Assembly (NCBI GenBank): GCA_023379515.1
Contig: JAMCQQ010000217.1
Location: 1 to 8,083, forward strand
Direction: 5' to 3'
From: Actinomycetota bacterium
GTDB lineage: Bacteria; Actinomycetota; Humimicrobiia; Humimicrobiales; Humimicrobiaceae
Length of the DNA: 8,083 nt
Shown: piece after piece, positions 1 to 5,689 of the stretch
How the letters are laid out: each line of letters begins with the position of its first letter
How positions within the stretch are numbered: the first letter of the stretch is position 1
Notes under the pieces: generated by a model
Database searches by the model: none
What the model was told of the DNA's origin: nothing
The model's input: the letters and a program-made list of their open reading frames with translations, nothing else
Position numbers and translations under genes: made by a program

Positions 1-731
1 TACTTGTTAACACTGACAATGATTACGAAATACAAAATTCATCATTGGATATGCTTATAACCAGGGGAATTGACGGAATAATTATAAGCGGTATAGCTGG
101 TGGGAAAAAAGACACATTTTTTATTAATAAAATAATATCAAATAATATACCTGTCGTATTAATAGACAGATATATACCGGAATTAAATTTTTCGCATGTC
201 ATAACAAATAACTTTAAGGCAGCATATGATGCAACTAAATATCTTATAAGTCTGGGACACAGTAAAATTAGTGTAATATCTTCACCACAAAAAATAAAAA
301 TATTTCAGGATAGGTTAAAAGGTTATAAAAGTGCGCTTAAGGAACATGGCATTGCATTTAGGGAAGAATTAATTGTTGAGGGTGAAGAAAGCATACAAAG
401 CGGATATCTAACAACAAAAACCATTTTTGAAAGAGAAGGCAACTTTACAGCTATTTTTGCAATGTGTGATTTTATGGCATTTGGTGCATACCAGTATTGT
501 AGGGAAAATAAAATTCTTATACCTGACGATATATCTATTATCGGCATGGATGATATTTATACTTCTTCGCTACTTACTCCACCATTAACAACAATGGCTC
601 AAAAAAAATATGATATGGGCCTCATTGCAACAAAAATTATAATAGACAGCATAAAAAAGAATAAATTACCTAATAAACAAGTTGTTTTAGAGGCTAAACT
701 ATTAGAAAGAAATTCTTGCAAAAAATTATAA
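1..731 (+). CDS. LacI/GalR-family transcriptional regulator, C-terminal part (5' end outside window)
   Basis: The reading frame is open from base 3, so this is the 3' part of a longer gene, with about 242 residues visible. They correspond to the periplasmic-binding-protein-like effector domain of LacI-type repressors. The visible start reads LVNTD followed by a VDGIII-like strand (GIDGIIIS). Then come GHSKISVI (residues 85-92), the QDRLKGY motif (102-108), a CDFMAFG stretch (155-161) matching the family's NDxxAxG, and PDDISIIGMDD (174-184) followed by PPLTT. The N-terminal helix-turn-helix that binds DNA must lie left of the window. In the family this domain binds a sugar or sugar phosphate and changes operator affinity. 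The TTG at base 45 is an internal codon, not the start, because homologous sequence continues upstream of it. No clear terminator follows the TAA. Its target could be an upstream operon or the ABC operon at the right; the window does not decide. Confidence 0.93.
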   Translation, partial: LVNTDNDYEIQNSSLDMLITRGIDGIIISGIAGGKKDTFFINKIISNNIPVVLIDRYIPELNFSHVITNNFKAAYDATKYLISLGHSKISVISSPQKIKIFQDRLKGYKSALKEHGIAFREELIVEGEESIQSGYLTTKTIFEREGNFTAIFAMCDFMAFGAYQYCRENKILIPDDISIIGMDDIYTSSLLTPPLTTMAQKKYDMGLIATKIIIDSIKKNKLPNKQVVLEAKLLERNSCKKL

Positions 732-829
732 TTATATTAATTTTGACCCCTATTTATATAAGTAATCTAAGATGGGTTTTCCATACTAGATTTAAATTAT
801 AACACTTAAGATTTTTACAAGTCTTCAAA

Positions 830-850
830 ATCAATTTCTAGAAATTTGAT
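830..850. repeat. Imperfect palindrome in the convergent gap after the LacI gene
   Basis: Bases 833-846 form a perfect 14-base palindrome centred on CTAG. Allowing one unpaired base, the arms extend to ATCAATTTCT (830-839) and AGAAATTTGAT (840-850). It lies in the 127-base gap between the convergent LacI and membrane-protein genes, just before the latter's stop codon. It could act as a weak bidirectional transcription stop, but the stem is AT-rich and no long U-tract follows on either strand. It may equally be chance in AT-rich DNA. Confidence 0.25.
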
Positions 851-858
851 GAGTTTAA

Positions 859-1356
859 CTAATTTAAATTCTTTAACCCCTTTTCAACACCGATCTTAAA
901 AAGCTGTTTTAGTATGTCCGGATCTAAAGCATATACAATTGCAAAACATGTAACAAAAATCACTGCAGCCAGCCATTTTGTATATTTACCCCGTGTCCTT
1001 ATAAACAAAATTATGGACAATACCCCCATAATAACGGGCCCGAATATTTTTATATCGCCAAGCGGAACTGTGTAGCCTGCTATTTCTTTTGTGGACTCGC
1101 CAAAGAATTTACCTAAATCAAAATTGATATTTGCAGCAATCAATATTATTTCCAATATTATAACAAGCAGCAAGATCCATGAGGCCCATCTGGTAGATTC
1201 CCCCTCTGTTCTGTAAACCTCGTATACTACCGTTGGAAGCAAAGATGCCACAATTATTATTGGCTTTGAAAACAAAATACCCAGCAATATTCCAATTATG
1301 GCCACTATTGTCATTATTGAACAAATTAAGGTTGCATGTTTTGTAGGTTTTGCCAT
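859..1356 (-). CDS. Hypothetical small integral membrane protein, 165 aa
   Basis: I do not recognise this family. The protein is strongly hydrophobic, with four or five predicted membrane segments at about residues 8-29, 31-47, 58-76, 103-119 and 127-144. The loops are short. The most distinctive polar stretch is YEVYRTEGESTRWASW (45-60) between the second and third segments. A charged C-terminal tail contains DPDILKQLFKIGVEKG. No catalytic motif is visible. The start is well supported: AGGAG (1362-1366 on the other strand) lies five bases upstream of the ATG. The gene is transcribed towards the LacI gene and away from the acyltransferase gene. An extended -10 element at 1461-1469 could drive it, giving a leader of roughly 100 bases that carries two palindromes. 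It may be a gene specific to this lineage. Confidence 0.8.
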   Translation of the reverse strand: MAKPTKHATLICSIMTIVAIIGILLGILFSKPIIIVASLLPTVVYEVYRTEGESTRWASWILLLVIILEIILIAANINFDLGKFFGESTKEIAGYTVPLGDIKIFGPVIMGVLSIILFIRTRGKYTKWLAAVIFVTCFAIVYALDPDILKQLFKIGVEKGLKNLN

Positions 1357-1361
1357 TTATA

Positions 1362-1366
1362 CTCCT
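1362..1366 (-). promoter_or_regulatory. Ribosome binding site of the 165-aa membrane protein
   Basis: AGGAG on the - strand, five bases before the ATG at 1356-1354. It fixes the start of this otherwise unrecognised gene. Confidence 0.7.
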
Positions 1367-1390
1367 ATCTATCGAATTAATGTTATTAAT

Positions 1391-1404
1391 AATAAATATT
1401 TATT
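1391..1404. repeat. Perfect 14-base AT-only palindrome
   Basis: AATAAATATTTATT reads the same on both strands. It lies 35 bases upstream of the 165-aa protein's start codon and 11 bases from a second, GC-containing palindrome. It could be part of an operator, but palindromes made only of A and T arise easily in this composition. Confidence 0.3.
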
Positions 1405-1462
1405 TGTTGCTGCCTTTGGTCCTGGACCAATCTGCAAACATGGAGACGACCAGCCCTTCCAT
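1400..1462 (-). other. Possible short ORF or gene remnant, 20 codons
   Basis: On the - strand an ATG at 1462-1460 opens a 20-residue frame with the sequence MEGLVVSMFADWSRTKGSNK, ending in TAA. The same frame is open a further nine codons upstream (GYKRRIPDI). The composition is protein-like (W, R, D, G) and the stretch is much richer in GC than the intergenic DNA on both sides. There is no convincing Shine-Dalgarno site before the ATG. It could be a leader peptide for the downstream membrane protein, the decayed 3' end of a lost gene, or untranslated leader RNA. I do not recognise the peptide. Confidence 0.2.
1416..1430. promoter_or_regulatory. Perfect 7-1-7 palindrome, candidate operator or leader hairpin
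   Basis: TTGGTCC (1416-1422), a single T, and GGACCAA (1424-1430) form a perfect inverted repeat. It sits between divergent genes (165-aa membrane protein and fused acyltransferase). It lies just downstream of an extended -10 element on the - strand, where a repressor could block transcription. As RNA it could form a six-pair stem with a three-base loop. No factor can be assigned from the sequence. Confidence 0.4.
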
Positions 1463-1469
1463 TATATCA
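1461..1469 (-). promoter_or_regulatory. Candidate extended -10 promoter for the 165-aa membrane protein
   Basis: On the - strand the bases read TGATATAAT, an exact TGnTATAAT extended -10 element. No good -35 hexamer is visible at the usual spacing, which extended -10 promoters can tolerate. Transcription would begin near 1454 and give a leader of about 100 bases before the ATG at 1356. AT-rich DNA gives many false -10 matches, so confidence is limited. In the opposite direction a TATAAT at 1531-1536 could serve the acyltransferase gene, but it lies only 11 bases before that ATG and has no visible -35. Confidence 0.35.
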
Positions 1470-1547
1470 GGTATTCTTCTTTTATATCCTTATCTTATGT
1501 ATAATAAAACAATATATAAAATAATAAAATTATAATAATAGTTCGGT

Positions 1548-3209
1548 ATGAATAATTCAAAAACCAGCTTTAAAAAGAAGAATAAAATTTATTACGGCCT
1601 GAAATTGCTGGTAAGCGATCTGATTTTTTCAGCATTAAGCTGTTTTCTGGCATATTATTTAAGATTTTTCACTAAATTTTTTGGCAGCAGCAAACCGACA
1701 TATTCAATTGACAACAACTATATTCTTTACTCAATAATTTTTATAATGGCCATGGTCCTTGTCTCTCTGGCCTTCGGTCTTTATTTCTGGGACAACCTTT
1801 ATAAAAAACCAAATTACTATTTAAAGGTTGCAATAACTCCTGTTTTGAGCCTTGTTATTACTTTAATTTTTGGACGCGCCTATGCAGGATTTGCTTTTTC
1901 AAGATTATGGATACTTACATTATTCATCCTTAGTATTTTATTGATATTTTTCAGCAGATTGTTAATAGGAAAATTTACAAAGAAATACTTTGCAAAAAAA
2001 GGCATTTCCACCGGCGGATTAGTTTTTGAAATAACCGGAAGCTCTGCCATAAACAGAAACCTGCAGCAACCTCAGCCAATTGAGGCTGGAAAACTTCATT
2101 CTCCAGGGAGGATACTATCAATAGATGCATTAAGGGGATTTGATATGCTGTGGATTCTTGGAGCATCTGAGCTTGCTATTGCACTCCTGACTCTAAAAAA
2201 AACAACCTGGACCTTACGCCTGGCTCAAGAATTTGACCATGTATCATGGAACGGATTTGCTTTTTATGATCTGATTTTTCCCTTATTTCTTTTTATTGTC
2301 GGACTGGTTATTCCTTTTTCTCTGGCAAAGTATCGTCAGGAAAATGGAAATCTCCGCATCAATTTTAAGAGTGCATATATCAGAATAATTACAAGGACAC
2401 TCTTGCTGTTTTTTCTTGGCTTGCTTGTAAATGGCCTTCTTGACTTTAATTTTTCTTCCATGCGATGGCCAGGTGTCCTGCAGCGAATTGCTATCTGCTA
2501 TTTTTTTGCGTCTATCATCACCTTGTATCTACCTTCCAGATTTCAACCTATGATAATTGGCATAATATTAGGCGCAATATTGATTGGATATTGGGCGGTT
2601 ATGAAATTTGTACCAGTTCCCGGTGTTGGTTTTGCAAATTTATCACCTCAAGGTAATCTTGCAGGCTATCTGGATCGTCTAATAATTCCCGGCCGCTTAT
2701 ATTATCAGTCTGGAGATAATGAAGGATTGATCAGCACGCTACCCGCTTTAGGTACCACGCTTCTGGGAGTTTTAACAGGGTTTTTGCTGAAAGCAGATAA
2801 AACGCAAATCTTTAAAATAAAATGGATATTAATTAGCGGAGTTTCATCACTAATTCTGGGAATTGCATGGAGTTTTAATTTTCCTGTAAATAAAATTCTC
2901 TGGACAAGTTCCTATGTTTTATTTGCCGGAGGTTTAAGTCTGCTTTTATTGGGCCTCTTTTATTGGCTGATTGATTATAAGGGATATAAGAAATGGGCTT
3001 TTTCCTTCATCGTCATAGGAATGAATGCAATCACAATATACGTCGTACAGGCCCTTTTTGATTTCGGCATTCTTGTTGATATACTCATACATGGTTTTGT
3101 GGATCGTATGGGAAATTTTAGAGAAGTTTTCTTCTGGATTTGCATGGTTGCAATAAAATGGCTTTTCCTTTATTTCCTGTACAAAAAGAAAATTTTTCTC
3201 AAAATTTAA
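1548..3209 (+). CDS. Fused membrane protein: glycosyl-1-phosphate transferase-like N-terminal membrane domain + NagX/HGSNAT-like (DUF5009) acyltransferase, 553 aa
   Basis: Residues 190-553 match the heparan-alpha-glucosaminide N-acetyltransferase-like family. They begin with ILSIDALRGFDM (189-200), then HVSWNGFAFYDLIFPLFLFIVG (231-252, cited by its key residues H231, W234, G236, D241, P245), and RWPGVLQRIA (306-315). About ten membrane helices follow the family pattern. H231 aligns with the histidine acetylated in human HGSNAT. That enzyme moves acetyl groups from cytosolic acetyl-CoA across the membrane to an amino sugar, so a similar surface-glycan or amino-sugar role is inferred here. Residues 1-165 are different. 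Four helices (about 18-39, 57-80, 92-109, 119-140) with LAYYLRF, GLY and FSRL..R motifs resemble the N-terminal membrane domain of undecaprenyl-phosphate sugar phosphotransferases. They end at KKGISTGGLVFEITGSS, where the Rossmann-like domain would start. Typical NagX proteins begin near residue 188. An in-frame TAG just upstream (1539-1541) fixes the ATG as the earliest start. No Shine-Dalgarno site is visible, so translation may be weak or leaderless. The GNAT gene follows after 35 bases. Confidence 0.85.
   Translation: MNNSKTSFKKKNKIYYGLKLLVSDLIFSALSCFLAYYLRFFTKFFGSSKPTYSIDNNYILYSIIFIMAMVLVSLAFGLYFWDNLYKKPNYYLKVAITPVLSLVITLIFGRAYAGFAFSRLWILTLFILSILLIFFSRLLIGKFTKKYFAKKGISTGGLVFEITGSSAINRNLQQPQPIEAGKLHSPGRILSIDALRGFDMLWILGASELAIALLTLKKTTWTLRLAQEFDHVSWNGFAFYDLIFPLFLFIVGLVIPFSLAKYRQENGNLRINFKSAYIRIITRTLLLFFLGLLVNGLLDFNFSSMRWPGVLQRIAICYFFASIITLYLPSRFQPMIIGIILGAILIGYWAVMKFVPVPGVGFANLSPQGNLAGYLDRLIIPGRLYYQSGDNEGLISTLPALGTTLLGVLTGFLLKADKTQIFKIKWILISGVSSLILGIAWSFNFPVNKILWTSSYVLFAGGLSLLLLGLFYWLIDYKGYKKWAFSFIVIGMNAITIYVVQALFDFGILVDILIHGFVDRMGNFREVFFWICMVAIKWLFLYFLYKKKIFLKI
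2070..2088. repeat. Overlapping short inverted repeats at the fusion junction
   Basis: CCTCA (2070-2074) pairs with TGAGG (2081-2085), and CAGCC (2073-2077) pairs with GGCTG (2084-2088). The two alternative small hairpins overlap. They lie in the linker-coding region (LQQPQPIEAG) between the two fused domains. They may mark the recombination point that made the fusion or be coincidental. Confidence 0.25.
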
Positions 3210-3230
3210 AAAATTTAGCACTTGTGCCTT

Positions 3231-3238
3231 AAAGGAGA
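3231..3238 (+). promoter_or_regulatory. Strong ribosome binding site of the GNAT gene
   Basis: AAAGGAGA, with seven bases between GGAG and the ATG at 3245. It is the best Shine-Dalgarno site in the + strand cassette; the genes on either side lack one. Confidence 0.75.
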
Positions 3239-3244
3239 TTTTCA

Positions 3245-3760
3245 ATGTATGCAGCAGTCAAACCAGCTCTTGAAGATTTTAAAATCAGATTTGCCGATGA
3301 AAATGATTCGGGAATAATTCTTAGTTTTATTAAAAAGCTTGCCAGATATGAAAAAAAACTGGGTGAGGTTGTTGTGACTAAAGATGACATCAGGGAAGTT
3401 TTTTTTGAGCGTAAAATTGCTGAAGCTATTATTGGTGAGTATAACGGCAAGGCGGTTGGTTTTGCTGTATTTTTCTATAATTTCTCAACATTTGCAGGCC
3501 GCCCCGGTATCTACATAGAAGATTTATATATTAACCCTGGAGTTAGAAACAAGGGTATTGGCACACTGATATTTGCCTTCATAGCAAAACTAGCTGTTGA
3601 GAGAAAGTGTGGCAGATTGGAGTGGACAGTTCTGCATTGGAATAAATCTTCTATAAATTTCTATAAAAAAATAGGTGCGGTCGCCAAGGATGAGTGGGAA
3701 ATTTATAAAATAGAGGGCACTAGCCTGGAAAAACTTGCAAAAAAATCAGTTAAATCTTAA
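3245..3760 (+). CDS. GNAT-family N-acetyltransferase, diamine (spermidine/spermine) acetyltransferase-like, 171 aa
   Basis: A complete single-domain GNAT enzyme that would transfer acetyl from acetyl-CoA to an amine in the cytoplasm. It resembles the SSAT/thialysine acetyltransferase branch. FIKKLARYEK (28-37) matches the N-terminal helix of that branch. STFAGRPGIYIEDLYI (81-96) matches its central strand, with E92. RNKGIG (101-106) is the RxxGxG acetyl-CoA loop. WNKSSINFYKKIGA (132-145) carries Y140, which corresponds to the general-acid tyrosine of SSAT enzymes. The 171-residue length is that of human SSAT1. The substrate could be a polyamine, thialysine, or another primary amine such as an amino sugar; bacterial members are poorly characterised. 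It lies between a membrane acyltransferase and a methyltransferase in the same direction. The short 35-base gap upstream suggests co-transcription with the acyltransferase gene. Confidence 0.88.
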   Translation: MYAAVKPALEDFKIRFADENDSGIILSFIKKLARYEKKLGEVVVTKDDIREVFFERKIAEAIIGEYNGKAVGFAVFFYNFSTFAGRPGIYIEDLYINPGVRNKGIGTLIFAFIAKLAVERKCGRLEWTVLHWNKSSINFYKKIGAVAKDEWEIYKIEGTSLEKLAKKSVKS

Positions 3761-3828
3761 AAATTAAGGATCTTTATACCAGGCAGATAAACTTTTTATA
3801 AAATTATTTACATTGCAAATTACGAATA

Positions 3829-4611
3829 ATGAAGATAAGACGAAATAAATTAATGACTGTTATACCTCTTAAATATCGTATGGCTGTCCGAAAGCTGGTG
3901 CGGCTTCCCAGATATAAAGGCACGGAAAGATACTGTCCTATTTGTGATAGCCATCTCAGATGCTTTCTGCCTGTTACCTTTCCAGCTTTTTTAAAAGACA
4001 GTCCATTTGTAACCAGGCAAAATGCAAAGTGTCCCGTTTGCGGCTCAATTGAAAGATACAGGCTCATTTACCTTTATATCAAACAGAAAACAAATTTATT
4101 TGATCCTCCAAGAAAAAAGATGCTTCATACAGCGCCTGAGCTTATACTCACCGAAAAATTTGCTGTCAGCAGGTATGTTGATTATTTAAGCAGCGACATT
4201 GACCCTGGACGGATTGGCGCAATGGTAAAAATTGATCTTACGGATATTGCTTTTGGCACGGATACTTTTGATGTGATATTATCCAGTCATGTCCTGGAAC
4301 ATATCGAAAAAGACAGAAAAGCCTTAAGTGAATTATACAGGGTGCTAAAACCCGGAGGCTGGGCCATAATTCAGGTTCCGATAATTGCCGAAAAAACTTT
4401 TACAAACCCTTCAGCTCGAACTGAAGAAGAAAGATTTAAGGCTTATGGGAAAGAGGACCATGTAAGAGGTTATGGAAAAGATTACAAACAATTACTCGAA
4501 AGCGCAGGCTTTAAAGTTAAAGTAGATGACTTTGTTAAAAGTTTCAGTCCTGAGAAAATAGAGTATCTTGGATTGATTGCCGATGAAGAAATATATTTTT
4601 GCATAAAATAA
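3829..4611 (+). CDS. Class I SAM-dependent methyltransferase with N-terminal Cys-rich module, 260 aa
   Basis: Residues 95-185 form a Methyltransf_11-type fold. The second acidic strand is YLSSDIDPG (119-127), then VKIDLTDIAF (133-142), the core VILSSHVLEHI (149-159) and ALSELYRVLKPGGWAIIQVP (165-184, key residues R171 and PGG 175-177). The usual glycine-rich motif I is replaced by MLHTAPEL (98-105). To my knowledge this variant (LHxAPE) recurs in a family found in surface-polysaccharide clusters. Before it, residues 36-71 carry C36-x2-C39 (CPIC), C45, and C68-x2-C71 (CPVC) followed by GSIERYRLI, resembling a zinc ribbon. HVRGYG (211-216) is a likely active-site segment after the core. The ATG at 3829 has no clear Shine-Dalgarno site. 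An internal ATG at 3853 is an alternative start that would lose only eight basic residues. The 68-base gap before it is AT-rich. The acceptor is unknown; a glycan or lipid-linked sugar is a reasonable inference. Confidence 0.85.
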   Translation: MKIRRNKLMTVIPLKYRMAVRKLVRLPRYKGTERYCPICDSHLRCFLPVTFPAFLKDSPFVTRQNAKCPVCGSIERYRLIYLYIKQKTNLFDPPRKKMLHTAPELILTEKFAVSRYVDYLSSDIDPGRIGAMVKIDLTDIAFGTDTFDVILSSHVLEHIEKDRKALSELYRVLKPGGWAIIQVPIIAEKTFTNPSARTEEERFKAYGKEDHVRGYGKDYKQLLESAGFKVKVDDFVKSFSPEKIEYLGLIADEEIYFCIK

Positions 4612-4640
4612 AAGTTAAAGTATGTTAGACCTTCTCAAAA

Positions 4641-5669
4641 TCAAAAAGCTAAAACTCTTGCAGGATTTTCTATTAATATTTTATCAATAATTTCATCGGT
4701 AATGCCTGTCTGTTTCATTCTTGGAATTATATGTTTTAGTATGTGTGTATAACCATAGCCTCCCCAATCTTTAAAGCAAATCTTAAAGCACATATCCCCC
4801 GAAATTAATACCTTATCTTGATTTCCCAGATCTATTTGTTTTTTTACAGATGCAATTCTTTCATTATCACTTGGGAGAAAAACACCCTCATAAGTCATTA
4901 ACTCCATTCCAAACTGATCATATTCAATATAGCAGCCCCTCTTTGCAAGCGAGTTATGATAATCAAAATCTTCTATCGTTGGATCACAATGACTTATTAT
5001 AATTTTGCTTATGTCCGCACCATTTTTCACGAGAATATCCAGTATTTTATGACCTTGCTTATCCCAAATGGGAGGATGTATATTTAAAGCACAGCCTATT
5101 TTTCTTTGTGCAATCGCCGCTCCGATTAAACTATTAATTTCCTGTTTATCATCAATATTTGAAATACCAATCTCTCCTATAATACCAGGTTTTATTTTGA
5201 GATTGCCTACCCCATTATCAAATTCATTTATAATATCATTTGATATTTTCTCCGGTTTGTCATCAATTTTATCTTTGTTCAAAGAATCTCTGACATACCG
5301 GCCACAACCCATTATAATATTTATTCCTGATTTTTTTGAAATATAAAAAAGCGATTCAGCATTTCTCCCGATATCGTCTGAAGTCAGATCTACAATTGAA
5401 GTTCCACCGCTATTATAGAAATCTTTTAATTCTTTTATTGGATTCTTAATATCTGTTGAAACCAGATTATCAAGAAAATAAAAATTATTATAAATAACCT
5501 CTCCCCTGTTCTTCAGACTAATTTTTTTGTCAAATAATTTTTTTTCAGATAGATTATTATTGTCATTCTTCCGACAGATTGTAAGGTTAACCAGACAATG
5601 CTCATGCATTAATGTCAAGCCTAACTTGTCAGGTTTAATAGTTTTACTAACTGTTTGAATAATTGGCAT
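4641..5669 (-). CDS. Phosphotriesterase-family metal-dependent hydrolase (possible sugar lactonase), 342 aa
   Basis: An amidohydrolase-superfamily TIM barrel of the phosphotriesterase (PTE) branch, full length. It opens with LGLTLMHEHC (16-25), carrying the HxH pair H22 and H24. The other metal ligands are all visible: E166 in GIIGEIGIS (162-170), H198 in NIHPP, H227 in ISHCDP, and D292 in SGDM. The protein ends with the family's NPARVLAF. E166 occupies the place of the bridging carboxylated lysine of classical phosphotriesterase. In the E. coli homology protein PHP a glutamate serves this role. Members hydrolyse lactones, phosphosugar lactones or esters in the cytoplasm. Position as the last gene of a sugar ABC operon points to opening a lactone or ester made from the imported sugar (inference). 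AAGGAG (5676-5681) six bases before the ATG supports the start. The permease gene ends 20 bases upstream, so the two are almost certainly co-transcribed. The gene converges on the methyltransferase with only 29 bases between stops and no obvious hairpin terminator. Confidence 0.9.
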   Translation of the reverse strand: MPIIQTVSKTIKPDKLGLTLMHEHCLVNLTICRKNDNNNLSEKKLFDKKISLKNRGEVIYNNFYFLDNLVSTDIKNPIKELKDFYNSGGTSIVDLTSDDIGRNAESLFYISKKSGINIIMGCGRYVRDSLNKDKIDDKPEKISNDIINEFDNGVGNLKIKPGIIGEIGISNIDDKQEINSLIGAAIAQRKIGCALNIHPPIWDKQGHKILDILVKNGADISKIIISHCDPTIEDFDYHNSLAKRGCYIEYDQFGMELMTYEGVFLPSDNERIASVKKQIDLGNQDKVLISGDMCFKICFKDWGGYGYTHILKHIIPRMKQTGITDEIIDKILIENPARVLAF

Positions 5670-5675
5670 TAAAAG

Positions 5676-5681
5676 CTCCTT
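5676..5681 (-). promoter_or_regulatory. Ribosome binding site of the PTE-family gene
   Basis: AAGGAG on the - strand, six bases before the ATG at 5669-5667 and inside the 20-base gap after the permease stop codon. It supports translation from a shared transcript. Confidence 0.7.
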
Positions 5682-5689
5682 AAGGTATT

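Noticed and set aside
45..47. TTG as the start of the LacI-type gene
   Set aside because: The frame is open and family-like upstream to base 3, so this is an internal codon of a truncated gene.
1298..1535. Two overlapping + strand frames of 61 and 68 codons across the divergent intergenic region
   Set aside because: They overlap the start of a well-supported - strand gene, have no Shine-Dalgarno site and give no recognisable protein.
3761..3828. Possible promoter (TATAAA near 3797) before the methyltransferase
   Set aside because: No matching -35 element, and such hexamers are common in this AT-rich DNA; co-transcription is as likely.
2946..4067. Antisense frames opposite the acyltransferase, GNAT and methyltransferase genes
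   Set aside because: All overlap recognised + strand genes and encode no recognisable motif.
4612..4640. Bidirectional terminator between the convergent methyltransferase and PTE-family genes
   Set aside because: No stem of useful length and no U-tract is visible in the 29-base gap.
5068..5346. 92-codon + strand frame opposite the PTE-family gene
   Set aside because: Antisense shadow inside a gene with all metal ligands intact.
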